Program-made: the position numbers and the translations under genes
In this document: piece by piece, positions 54,582 through 63,092 of the stretch
Numbering within the stretch: the stretch's first letter is position 1
How the letters are laid out: each line of letters starts with the position of its first letter
NCBI GenBank assembly: GCA_016926155.1
Contig: JAFGPC010000177.1
Location: 32,871-96,870 of the forward strand
DNA: 64,000 nucleotides
Direction of reading: 5' to 3'
DNA from: Sedimentisphaerales bacterium
Lineage (GTDB): Bacteria; Planctomycetota; Phycisphaerae; Sedimentisphaerales; Anaerohalosphaeraceae
The notes under the pieces: model-generated
Told to the model about the DNA's origin: nothing
The model's input: the letters and a program-made list of their open reading frames with translations, nothing else
Databases searched by the model: none

Positions 54582-56410
54582 ATTGTAACCTGATTTTTTT
54601 CAAGCCAAAGCCCCAGAACAAGAAGAATCCAGACAGCATAAAGATTTTTGCACGGCAGGGATTTAATGCCCGGCAATAAAGCCCTCAGACGTGTCCCCTC
54701 CTCGACATTCTCCCGGATAAGATTTTTTACATCCGGCCGCTTCAGCCATCGATCGATGGGAGAACCGAAACCCTGTTTGGCACGCATTCGAAGGGCTTCA
54801 GGCCAATATTGACGACAGACATGACGAAACAGGACTTTTGTCTGATCAGATCTTACCTTCAGAGAAGCCGGCAGAGAAAAAACAAATTCGACAAGATCGC
54901 GATCCAAGAACGGGGCGCGCGTTTCGAGCCCATGAGCCATTGCCGCTCGATCTACTTTCACAAGAATATCACCCGGCAAATAGGATGACAGATCATAATG
55001 AAACGCCCGATCCATACCCTTGGTTTCCGGCGCAGGTTGGAAATATTCTCCGGGAGAATAAGGAGTTATGTTTTTCCATCGATCTCCCCAAAATGATCTG
55101 CGTTCCACCGGTCGTATTTGCATATTACACATAACATTGCGTGTCCACATATCCGGCCAACGCGCTGAAAGCCCCATCGCCATGGAATTCAGGTTTAACT
55201 CATTAAACCGATGTCCCAATAATCGGCTAACAGATCGGCATACCATCCATTTCAAAACCGAGGATTTCATTGCCTCCGAACGGATCAGCGGTAAATACCA
55301 GGCATACCCTCCAAATAATTCATCCGCTCCATCGCCAGAAAGTACAACTTTTACATGCTCTCCGGCAAACCGTGAAATCAAATAAGTGGGGATATTCGAT
55401 GTGTCGGCAAAAGGCTCATCATAAACCTCCGTCATTCGCTCCAGCGTCCGGCCCACATCCGGCTCGCCGAGATCCACATCAAAATGGTCCGTCGAATATT
55501 GTTGCGCCACTGTTCGAGCGTATGGCAATTCATTGATATAATCCCCGAATCCCACAGAAAACGTTTTAACGGAAGAACCAATGTAAGAAGACATCAGGGC
55601 CACAACCGTACTTGAATCCAGACCTCCACTGAGAAACGCGCCAATGGGAACATCGGCGACCATCTGACGTTTTATCGCCCTTTTGAGCAACTCATCCAGC
55701 TCTTCTGCAGCATCGTCCATGTTTCTTTGTTTCGTTAAAAAATGAGGTTTCCAATAGCGGTTGATGTTGGGTTTTTGTCCATCCCAGAGAAGATAATGCC
55801 CCGGTGGCAAGGTATGAATATTGGTATAAATCGTTCGATCCGGCGGTACATATCCCAAAGCAAGGTAAGCATCCACGGCATCATAGTCCAGCCGCGGCAC
55901 AAGCCGGCCAGAAGCAATGAGAGCCTTGATTTCTGACGTAACCAATAGGACACCTTTCTGATCGACAGCAAAATACAGCGGTTTTTCGCCAAATAAGTCA
56001 CGAGCAGCGAAGAGAGTGCCTTCCAGAGTATCCCAGATGACAAACGCAAACATCCCCCGGAATCGATCCAGACAAAAGCGGCCCCATTGTACATAAGCCA
56101 GTAGGATCACTTCCGTGTCGGATTGTGTACCGAACGCGTAACCTAATGAGATCAGCTCATCGCGAATTTCGCGATAATTGTAAATTTCACCATTGAAAAT
56201 AATCCAGTATCGCCTTGTCTGATCCCCCATTGGCTGATCACCCGATTCCAGATCGATGACGCTCAATCGGGTATGGCCCAATCCGCCCTTTGAAAAGATC
56301 TTAATACCTTTTGCATCGGGACCTCGATGTCTTAAAACGGCTACCATTTTTTTAATCGGTTCTTCCGCTTCAATAGGATCGGCATGAAATAAAGCACAAA
56401 TTCCACACAT
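54578..56410 (-). CDS. Asparagine-synthase-type glutamine amidotransferase (AsnB-3)
   Basis: The 610-residue copy starts MCGICALF with Cys2, then HRGPDAKG, IFNGEIYNY and SDTE; the synthetase half has SGGLDS at 261-266, SGDGADELFGGY and VDRAAMAHGLETRAPFLD. It is a little nearer to the archetypal AsnB (YAWYLPL, PFLDRDLVEF) than the other two. True asparagine synthesis is possible for this one, but its position in the cluster argues for glycan amidation. Confidence 0.88.
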   Translation of the reverse strand: MCGICALFHADPIEAEEPIKKMVAVLRHRGPDAKGIKIFSKGGLGHTRLSVIDLESGDQPMGDQTRRYWIIFNGEIYNYREIRDELISLGYAFGTQSDTEVILLAYVQWGRFCLDRFRGMFAFVIWDTLEGTLFAARDLFGEKPLYFAVDQKGVLLVTSEIKALIASGRLVPRLDYDAVDAYLALGYVPPDRTIYTNIHTLPPGHYLLWDGQKPNINRYWKPHFLTKQRNMDDAAEELDELLKRAIKRQMVADVPIGAFLSGGLDSSTVVALMSSYIGSSVKTFSVGFGDYINELPYARTVAQQYSTDHFDVDLGEPDVGRTLERMTEVYDEPFADTSNIPTYLISRFAGEHVKVVLSGDGADELFGGYAWYLPLIRSEAMKSSVLKWMVCRSVSRLLGHRFNELNLNSMAMGLSARWPDMWTRNVMCNMQIRPVERRSFWGDRWKNITPYSPGEYFQPAPETKGMDRAFHYDLSSYLPGDILVKVDRAAMAHGLETRAPFLDRDLVEFVFSLPASLKVRSDQTKVLFRHVCRQYWPEALRMRAKQGFGSPIDRWLKRPDVKNLIRENVEEGTRLRALLPGIKSLPCKNLYAVWILLVLGLWLEKNQVTI

Positions 56411-56421
56411 CTGTTCGAGGG

Positions 56422-57552
56422 CTAACTTTTCTCCGCCATAATTACCCCTGTTCCCTTCATCAATAAGGATATTCCGGCTTCCTTTTCAAAAAGAGACCAA
56501 AATTGATCGGGAGCAAGAAAACGCTGAAAGGAATGCTGGCCATAGTAATCGAATGTATTGGTCCATGTCGTTTTAAAATCCGGCATGAGATCATAGTACA
56601 TGACCGTACCACTTTTACGCAAAAACCAACCCACGACAGGAATATAATTCCATGCAGCCAGGTTTCCAGTAATCCATAGAAGCTTGAAACGTTCCATACG
56701 TCTGAATCGACGTCGAAGAAAATTGTAATAACCGCGGGAAAGACGCCGTCGGACTCTTCCCAATAGATTTGTAGGCGGCTGTTGGACATAGTGTGTAGCT
56801 AAAACTCGGCCTTTACAACAAGTGACACGACAGAGTTCAGAAACTGTTTTTTGGGAATCGGATGTATGCTGGATTACACCTTCACAATACACAACATCAA
56901 AAAGGTTATCAAAAAAGGGAAGATGCATGATATCGCATTGAATTCCAACCCAATTTGGATTCAACCGCATTTTAGAAGACACCACTTCGACGGCTGGCGA
57001 CAAATCAACTGAGACCACAGAGGCGCCATGTTTTACCATGTATTGAGATTGGTCTCCGGCGCCGGCGCCGGCGTCCAAAATCAGCTTGTCCGCAAAATAA
57101 TCCATGGTTAAACCAAAACGATCTGCAACCCGCATCTGAAGGTCCCGTTCGTTTCGCATCTGTTTGTTCCATGTCCATTGCCAGCCAAAACTTTCTACTG
57201 TATCCTCGTGCTGTAATTCACATTCCTTTTCTATTTTCTCCGGAGGCTGCAACTTTACCGGCTCCAACCATTCCCTATAGCGATGTGCCAGATTGGGAGT
57301 GCAGCGAACCACACTGTCGACAATAGGGTATCCGTATGATGTGCCAGATACTCGCATGGCTCCATGTATGGGAACACCTGCCGGCGTACGTGACAAAACG
57401 ATTGGTTCGAGGGGCAAGCCGCTTAAAGGATCACGCCAATGTAAACGATCAAAAAGGAATGAATGGCTGCCACAGAATGGAACTGAACCTTTCATATTAT
57501 TTTCAGGCATCCGCATCTGTTCTCGGATCGCACGGACGATTTTTCTACTCAA
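56422..57552 (-). CDS. SAM methyltransferase with Trm112-like N-terminus (set 3)
   Basis: About 376 residues. The N-terminal region has a Trm112-like DPLSGLPLEPIVLSRTP piece and YGYPIVDSVVRC. The core is LILDAGAGAGDQS, VVSVDLSP, FDVVYCEGVIQHTS. SFGWQWTWNK before the core and NTFDYYGQ after it parallel the protein upstream of AsnB-1, so these two are paralogues. The TTG at 57552 overlaps the upstream stop (TTGA) and follows GGAG; ATG 57567 and the longer frame are alternatives. Confidence 0.75.
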   Translation of the reverse strand: MSRKIVRAIREQMRMPENNMKGSVPFCGSHSFLFDRLHWRDPLSGLPLEPIVLSRTPAGVPIHGAMRVSGTSYGYPIVDSVVRCTPNLAHRYREWLEPVKLQPPEKIEKECELQHEDTVESFGWQWTWNKQMRNERDLQMRVADRFGLTMDYFADKLILDAGAGAGDQSQYMVKHGASVVSVDLSPAVEVVSSKMRLNPNWVGIQCDIMHLPFFDNLFDVVYCEGVIQHTSDSQKTVSELCRVTCCKGRVLATHYVQQPPTNLLGRVRRRLSRGYYNFLRRRFRRMERFKLLWITGNLAAWNYIPVVGWFLRKSGTVMYYDLMPDFKTTWTNTFDYYGQHSFQRFLAPDQFWSLFEKEAGISLLMKGTGVIMAEKS

Positions 57553-58511
57553 CCGGCCGCTCTCCATTGTTGAAAACGAAGCCATTTCAGCTTTGCATTG
57601 AGATAATATTGTCTCAGTCTGTTAAGGCAAGTAGGACTGATTAATCCAACGATCATCGCCCCATAAATCTCTAAAGCCCATGGGCGATAACACAGGCAAC
57701 TTATGGCCAGACTCACACCATTTTTCCGTTGTCCACGCCGAAGGGCATTGATCATATCCATGCGTAAATGACGCAGTCTGGAGTCGGCCGGAACGCATGT
57801 TTCATATTGTTTCCACTCTTCGTCCGAATATGCTTCTCGCTTCGATAAATCGACATTAACTCCAGCCTCAGCACAAATTGCCAAGCCCTTTGGTTTCCAT
57901 TTTCCTTTCTCAATTCCATGATCATATCGAATCGGCGGATCGTAAAGCCCCCAAAACTCTTCGTCGAATGTCTCACTTAACTGTGTGCCCATTAATTCAA
58001 ATTGCCATGGTGTCATACCGGGATGCAAAAGCTTACGCAATGTTATCACGTTCCATAAAGAAACTTGTAAGGTCACACGATACTCGTCTCCTGCGGCAAA
58101 ATATCCAATACCGGGCAAGCTTCCAAGCGGTCGAGGCGGGGGAAGAATAGAGTATATCCGCAAACAACCGACATGATGATCGATTGCAAGAGCAATCGCT
58201 TCAAAGAGCCGCTGCGAAATGACAGGCTCCTCGAGCAGAAAATCTTCCAGAAAGAGGAGGACATACTCTGTATCGAGAAGACCGAGCATACGATTTAAAT
58301 TGGATGACCAGCCCCTATCCTTACCGATCTGTATTGTCCTTATCCTTGGGTCGTCATAAACGACATGATTGCTCCCTAAAAAGACAGGAAAAGGACAATC
58401 CGGCCAGTACTTCCAGAACAATGTAAAAAAAGGCTTCCATAGATCACTATACCTGTCACAGGAAACCACAAGAAGCGGAACTTGGCTCAACTTTTTTTGG
58501 TGGATATCCAT
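57549..58511 (-). CDS. Putative glycosyltransferase, unassigned family
   Basis: The 320-residue protein starts MDIHQKKLSQVPLLVVSCDR. The segment VPLLVVSCDRYSDLW, then PVFLGSNH and LLFLEDFLLEEP, resembles the nucleotide-sugar fold of GT-A enzymes, with LED where DxD would be. I do not recognise the exact family. Start ATG 58511 is uncertain; a GTG at 58547 and a TTG at 58523 are in frame. Most likely a transferase adding one sugar. Confidence 0.5.
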   Translation of the reverse strand: MDIHQKKLSQVPLLVVSCDRYSDLWKPFFTLFWKYWPDCPFPVFLGSNHVVYDDPRIRTIQIGKDRGWSSNLNRMLGLLDTEYVLLFLEDFLLEEPVISQRLFEAIALAIDHHVGCLRIYSILPPPRPLGSLPGIGYFAAGDEYRVTLQVSLWNVITLRKLLHPGMTPWQFELMGTQLSETFDEEFWGLYDPPIRYDHGIEKGKWKPKGLAICAEAGVNVDLSKREAYSDEEWKQYETCVPADSRLRHLRMDMINALRRGQRKNGVSLAISCLCYRPWALEIYGAMIVGLISPTCLNRLRQYYLNAKLKWLRFQQWRAAG

Positions 58512-58676
58512 TTCAATTGTCAATACTTCCGATTTTCCCACACACAAAAAAATAGGTATCGGTTCAATATCGTAGCCGTGTCAATCACCGCAACTTTCAA
58601 CGCAAGGTCCACCATATTCCTCATGACTCTGAAATACAAGAAAAAGCAAGCCCTGATTGTACATCGATTATATATA

Positions 58677-59372
58677 TTATGATGCAACATATGTGCGAGC
58701 AGGAGAATGCACAGAATTCATCCCATTCAGGGATGGTTGCTTGTCGGGCACAATCCGTATTATATCTTTTTCAATTTCAACATTATATTCAGGGCGGAAT
58801 TGCCTTACGATACGATGAATTTCACCTATGGTTGGATAATCATTAATTCCATTAAAATATCGCGCATCATCGATCAAGATTATATGACGGGAACTTTTAT
58901 CCGACAGAATGTGTGTCAACTCATGAAGAATCGGCGTTTTCAATGGTCCAGATGCAGTACCTTCTCCGGAGTAATGTGCATCAAGCCAGAAAATCGCCGG
59001 CTGTTGACAGCATGTAAGAATTTCACATAAAATATCACCGCTGTCTCCATGAAATAAGTGGATATTTGTTTTATGAGAGAGTCGTTGACCGGCGCACCTG
59101 TATAGTTTCTCATCCAACTCTACAGAATACAATTTGTCAAACCTTGTTGACATCGCCAAAATCATATCCCCCAAATACGTACCGGTTTCTATAAAAACAT
59201 GCACGTTATACTGTCTCGCTATTTCCCTGATAATCGATCTTTTCTGGATATGAGGTATGTTTCTTTGCTCAGTCAACCTCCAGAATTTCAATCGATAGAG
59301 AAGATATTCCCAACGATATTGAAGGAATAAATAAAAATACAGAAATCGTCGCCGTATAGGGATTTTTCTCAT
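58677..59372 (-). CDS. Class I SAM methyltransferase-like protein
   Basis: The 231-residue protein has VFIETGTYLGDM as motif I, YSVELDEKLYRCA, HGDSGDILCE, and IFWLDAHYSGEG followed by ILIDDARYF. This set is typical of TylF/macrocin-O-methyltransferase-like or related DUF enzymes. A basic, aromatic N-terminus (RRRFLYFYLFLQYRWEYLLYR) may associate with the membrane. Target unknown. It is 25 bases after the flippase gene. Confidence 0.68.
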   Translation of the reverse strand: MRKIPIRRRFLYFYLFLQYRWEYLLYRLKFWRLTEQRNIPHIQKRSIIREIARQYNVHVFIETGTYLGDMILAMSTRFDKLYSVELDEKLYRCAGQRLSHKTNIHLFHGDSGDILCEILTCCQQPAIFWLDAHYSGEGTASGPLKTPILHELTHILSDKSSRHIILIDDARYFNGINDYPTIGEIHRIVRQFRPEYNVEIEKDIIRIVPDKQPSLNGMNSVHSPARTYVAS

Positions 59373-59397
59373 GTTGAATTTTGGTCTTATACCACCC

Positions 59398-60978
59398 TTA
59401 TTCTTTCAAGGATGGTTCATAAGAACCTTTTCCCGGATAAATATTTCCCGGATTAAACTTTTTATTATGCCTCCATCTCACCAAGGACGCCAGAAAATCA
59501 ATGCCTGTTCCCCGAAGAAGATCTGCAGATAGAAAAGCTGCAATACACATCATAAGATAGATGCCTCCGATCCATAATAAAAGCTCGATTTGTGAGATAT
59601 TCTTCGGACAGAATAACCAGCCCAGAAAGCCCACCGCCAATGTCGACATAAACGGTGTTATACAATCACGAGTAAACCATCGTAATGGATCTTCTTTTAG
59701 AATAGGACGACTCACGAAAAACAAGAGAGAGAGCAACTTACCAACGCCGATAACAACGGACCATGTAATCGCCGCTCCAATTGCTCCGTATCGGCTTACG
59801 AGTAAAATAAAAAGCAGCCCAAAGACCGGTATCGAAAATAAATTGATCCACATAAGTACATGAGGCTTACCCGCCGCAAAAAGAACCTGTACATACGGAA
59901 ATGCCAATCCTGCAAATACCACTCCAACAATCAGTACTGTAAAAATATGATGAGATCGTACTGCAGTAACAGAGTCATGCGTCCAGAAAAGTATGAGCTC
60001 ATACGAGAAAAAAAATACTAAACAGGCAATCGGAAACAACAGGAATGAAATCAGTTGATTGCATCGATGATGTAATTCAGTCATTGTGTCATAAAGGCCC
60101 TGGTTAAGTAACTGTGTGTATTTTGGAAAAAAAGCCTGATTCACCGCGGTTATAACAGGCCACAAAGCATGAGCTCCCATGGAGGCTAAAACATAGTACC
60201 CGAAAATATCCAGCGGCAACAAACGACTGAGAAGAAACTTGTCCATTTGAACCAGGATCACCCCCGTAAGACTGTTCCCAAGTATTCCCCCTGCAAATGG
60301 AGCCGCTTCCCGCAGCATAGTCACCCGAAAGGCCACCTTATGAGCGCTCCCCGCAAGAATTTTCCACAATAAAACTCTCAATGTTATGACTTCTATTATC
60401 GCCATGCTTACTTGGCAAATGAAGAAGCCAACGATGTTTCGCCATATCAACCACAAAAAAAGAACTGTTAAAATACAACGGCTTGTCCCAAAAACGACAC
60501 TTACAATGTTAACTGCCACCTGTTTTTGAAGCCCCAACAAGCCCGCATGATAAAAAAATACGTACATTTGCACCCCAATAAGAGGCCCCATAAGCCGGAT
60601 AGCCCAAATGACTGCTTCTTCTGATAATGTATTTGCCTTGAGCCAGTATAAAGCGATTGGTTTTGCCAGAAGCACGACTACAACACTACCGGTTAACAAA
60701 ATGACGCCATAAACGCTTTCCATTGTAAACAAAAGGTCTCGCTGTTCAGATTTGCCCTCCTCACAAACGGAAAGACGAGCTTGTTCCCGAGTCAAGGTTG
60801 TACTCAGTCCCAAGTCCAGCATCCCCAACAGGCTAAAAAGAACCGCATGGAACCCGATCAAGGCATAGGCCTCAACGCCTAAAAACGTTAAGTAGATCGG
60901 GAAAACAGCAAAGGCCAGAAAAGTCGACCAACCTCGACCACATAGATTGGCAATAATGTTTTTACGTATTAATCCCAT
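59398..60978 (-). CDS. Oligosaccharide flippase (Wzx-like)
   Basis: The 526-residue protein has about 14 membrane helices and the MATE/MOP-type N-terminus NIIANLCGRGWSTFLAFAVFPIYLTFLGVEAYALIG. This is the usual opening of Wzx flippases, which turn undecaprenyl-linked repeats across the inner membrane. It has GAHALWPVITAVNQAFFPKYTQL and similar repeat-half features. Together with Wzy- and Wzz-like genes it completes a Wzx/Wzy pathway. Confidence 0.85.
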   Translation of the reverse strand: MGLIRKNIIANLCGRGWSTFLAFAVFPIYLTFLGVEAYALIGFHAVLFSLLGMLDLGLSTTLTREQARLSVCEEGKSEQRDLLFTMESVYGVILLTGSVVVVLLAKPIALYWLKANTLSEEAVIWAIRLMGPLIGVQMYVFFYHAGLLGLQKQVAVNIVSVVFGTSRCILTVLFLWLIWRNIVGFFICQVSMAIIEVITLRVLLWKILAGSAHKVAFRVTMLREAAPFAGGILGNSLTGVILVQMDKFLLSRLLPLDIFGYYVLASMGAHALWPVITAVNQAFFPKYTQLLNQGLYDTMTELHHRCNQLISFLLFPIACLVFFFSYELILFWTHDSVTAVRSHHIFTVLIVGVVFAGLAFPYVQVLFAAGKPHVLMWINLFSIPVFGLLFILLVSRYGAIGAAITWSVVIGVGKLLSLLFFVSRPILKEDPLRWFTRDCITPFMSTLAVGFLGWLFCPKNISQIELLLWIGGIYLMMCIAAFLSADLLRGTGIDFLASLVRWRHNKKFNPGNIYPGKGSYEPSLKE

Positions 60979-61207
60979 ATCCTTGAAACAGACGTCATTA
61001 CTCCGCCAGATTCACGTATCTTGTTCGATTGAAAGGAATCACATAATACGTATTTCGCTCAATAGTCACTCTTATTTTCTAGACTCCGTCCTTATGAGTT
61101 GTCCTCAATTGCGATGTACATTGAGAAATAACTCGGTTAGATTGAAAACAAAATTATAGGCACCATTCACAGATTCTGGAATCGCTCCATCATAAAATGA
61201 AGCCACT
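60979..61207. other. Intergenic region, wzx/wzz
   Basis: This 229-base gap between the chain-length gene and the flippase gene shows no gene or clear terminator. It may hold an internal promoter, but none was convincing. Confidence 0.4.
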
Positions 61208-62344
61208 TCATGATCCTTCCGCTCTTTCTCGCAAAGAGGAGCTGATTCCTTCCCACAACAGAACGACCACCACTGAAATGATCAACGCCCCAAAAAAAGT
61301 CAATAATCCGATCCTTAATCTATCTAAGGAAATCAAGGAAACCGGACCGGGAACCGCCAATTGAAACGTAGTCATGCGATTCTCGACATTCCGACGAAAC
61401 GTGTTGACAAACTGCACAGCAGCTTCATCATTTTCAGCGTTTAGGAACTCAACCAGATGATTATGAAGACGCTCCAACGTGTAATCCGATGGAATACTCT
61501 GAAATGTCTCCAACAGGGAATGAGCGACAGAGATCATATGATCATATCGAACACATAAAGACTTCTTCCAGCGGCGTTCCTCTTCCAGCTCTGCAATTCG
61601 AATGAGAACCGCACGCACATGATAACTAACCGGAAGGAATTCCGTTTTTTGTCCAAGATCAAATTGCCCGCCGGCTGGCGCCCATTCAAGCAGTTCAACA
61701 TCGCTACTGTTCATACTACTGAACCGCTCAAACAACTCCTTTTGCATTTCTATTTGTGGTTCAAGATCGATAAGGAACTGTTCTAATTGATTGATTTGGC
61801 TTCGCCAATTCATCTCCTGCCTCAGGAGGAAATCCCGAAAAGAGTATAACTGTACAACTTGTTCAAAATAGCCACGAAGGCTCGCCATTTCCCTCTCCAA
61901 ATGTTCGCGGGATTCGGCAGAAAAAGCGATCTCCAAGAATTCGGCCATATTGTCCTGAGATGGCCGATAAGCGGGACTTGACTTCACCACCGGCCATACC
62001 CCCACTTTAACCTTCGAGAATTCATCTTCACTTATTCCTGGGATGAACGAAGGAGTAACATTGGCGTAAAAACGATCCACTAACAGGCTGGCGTCTTCAT
62101 GTGTCAATTCCCAACTACGAATATCATATCGAAGGTAGAGATGATATTTGCTCTCTGAAAAAAAATACTTACAGCCTAATAAAGCCATGGGAAGAAAAAG
62201 ACAAAATAAAAATAAGCTTTTATGACGCCAAAGGATGAAAAGGTAGGTTATAAGATTGATAGGTTGATTTCCAGAATCCATTTTTAGATAGGAATTCTTT
62301 GGTTCAGCCTGGAAAGCACGGTTTTGACTGTCTGGACGATCCAT
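61208..62344 (-). CDS. Chain-length determinant-like protein (Wzz)
   Basis: The 378-residue protein has the Wzz two-helix layout: a cytoplasmic N-terminal stretch, a first helix at about 40-60 (LFLFCLFLPMALLGC), a long periplasmic region rich in predicted coiled coil, and a second helix at about 340-362 (IGLLTFFGALIISVVVVLLW). No tyrosine-kinase domain is attached. The periplasmic part is larger than in small Wzz proteins. It should set glycan chain length with Wzy. It is the first gene of the leftward cluster. Confidence 0.75.
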   Translation of the reverse strand: MDRPDSQNRAFQAEPKNSYLKMDSGNQPINLITYLFILWRHKSLFLFCLFLPMALLGCKYFFSESKYHLYLRYDIRSWELTHEDASLLVDRFYANVTPSFIPGISEDEFSKVKVGVWPVVKSSPAYRPSQDNMAEFLEIAFSAESREHLEREMASLRGYFEQVVQLYSFRDFLLRQEMNWRSQINQLEQFLIDLEPQIEMQKELFERFSSMNSSDVELLEWAPAGGQFDLGQKTEFLPVSYHVRAVLIRIAELEEERRWKKSLCVRYDHMISVAHSLLETFQSIPSDYTLERLHNHLVEFLNAENDEAAVQFVNTFRRNVENRMTTFQLAVPGPVSLISLDRLRIGLLTFFGALIISVVVVLLWEGISSSLRERAEGS

Positions 62345-63092
62345 GTCTTACTAATCCCACATAAAAATAGGGAATATCGCGATCCTCTCGCACTTACAAT
62401 CTTATGCCGCCACCTCCACCGCTTTCAGGCTATGTGGGGCGATGTTCAAAACAGTTATATTAGATTACCAGCGTTTCTGATGATTCACAAGTATTTTTTC
62501 GGACCTTCATCGACTGACAGCCCGATGATTTACAGCTCCACTTAGGTCCAACCAGATTCCAAGAACCGTATACAGAGAAAACGAGAGAGTGTCATGCAAA
62601 TCCAGAACAAAAACGCCCCACAAAATATTCCTTTTTAAAGACGAATATTGTATGCATTTTAAATGTTTATGGGAGGTGTTTTCCCTCATTGATTGCCGGA
62701 CCGGATTGGCTGACATTTACATTAAACTAGATCAAATCCAATAGGGCCTGGCAAACCAATATATACAACCTCATCCCTATCGGAGTTATATGCTCCGATC
62801 CGGTTATCATTGATTATATTTTCAACATGGATACTCTGTGTAAAGCACGAGGTCTGTATTTCACGACTGACGTCTTCTAAACAACTTTCGGAGGTGGAAA
62901 CTATGCCGGCACATTTTCTTATACCGAGTGATTGGGATGAAGAATCTAAAAAAAGGTCCGATCCTTACTTTCGGATCGGACCATCGACACAGAAATACTT
63001 TTATCTTACGATATAACGCACTTCTTACCCGGAGGATGCTGTCTGTTTTCCGGCATCGTCGCTGAAATGTTAACATCATTGATTCGTTGAGA
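62345..63092. other. 748-base region between polysaccharide cluster and repeat protein
   Basis: No convincing coding region. It must include the promoter of the leftward cluster near 62345-62700, but no strong hexamer pair was found. A small hairpin (62779-62799, seven base pairs, no T run) and an intrinsic terminator (listed separately) are visible. A short frame at 62903-63016 runs through the terminator and is not accepted. Confidence 0.5.
62948..62982 (-). terminator. Intrinsic terminator of the repeat-protein gene
   Basis: On the minus strand the perfect 10-base-pair stem (GGTCCGATCC with GGATCGGACC; 62955-62982), eight-base loop, is followed by seven T (62954-62948 complement). It lies 111 bases after the stop of the gene at 63093. 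Confidence 0.85.

Noticed and set aside
36477..62344. Exosortase/PEP-CTERM-linked exopolysaccharide system
   Set aside because: No exosortase, PEP-CTERM tail or associated kinase/ligase was seen; the genes fit a Wzx/Wzy route.
62779..62799. Seven-base-pair hairpin as a terminator
   Set aside because: No T run on either side; too weak for an intrinsic terminator.
62903..63016. Short plus-strand frame with GGAGGTGG upstream
   Set aside because: It runs through the intrinsic terminator of the opposite gene, and the protein has no recognisable features.
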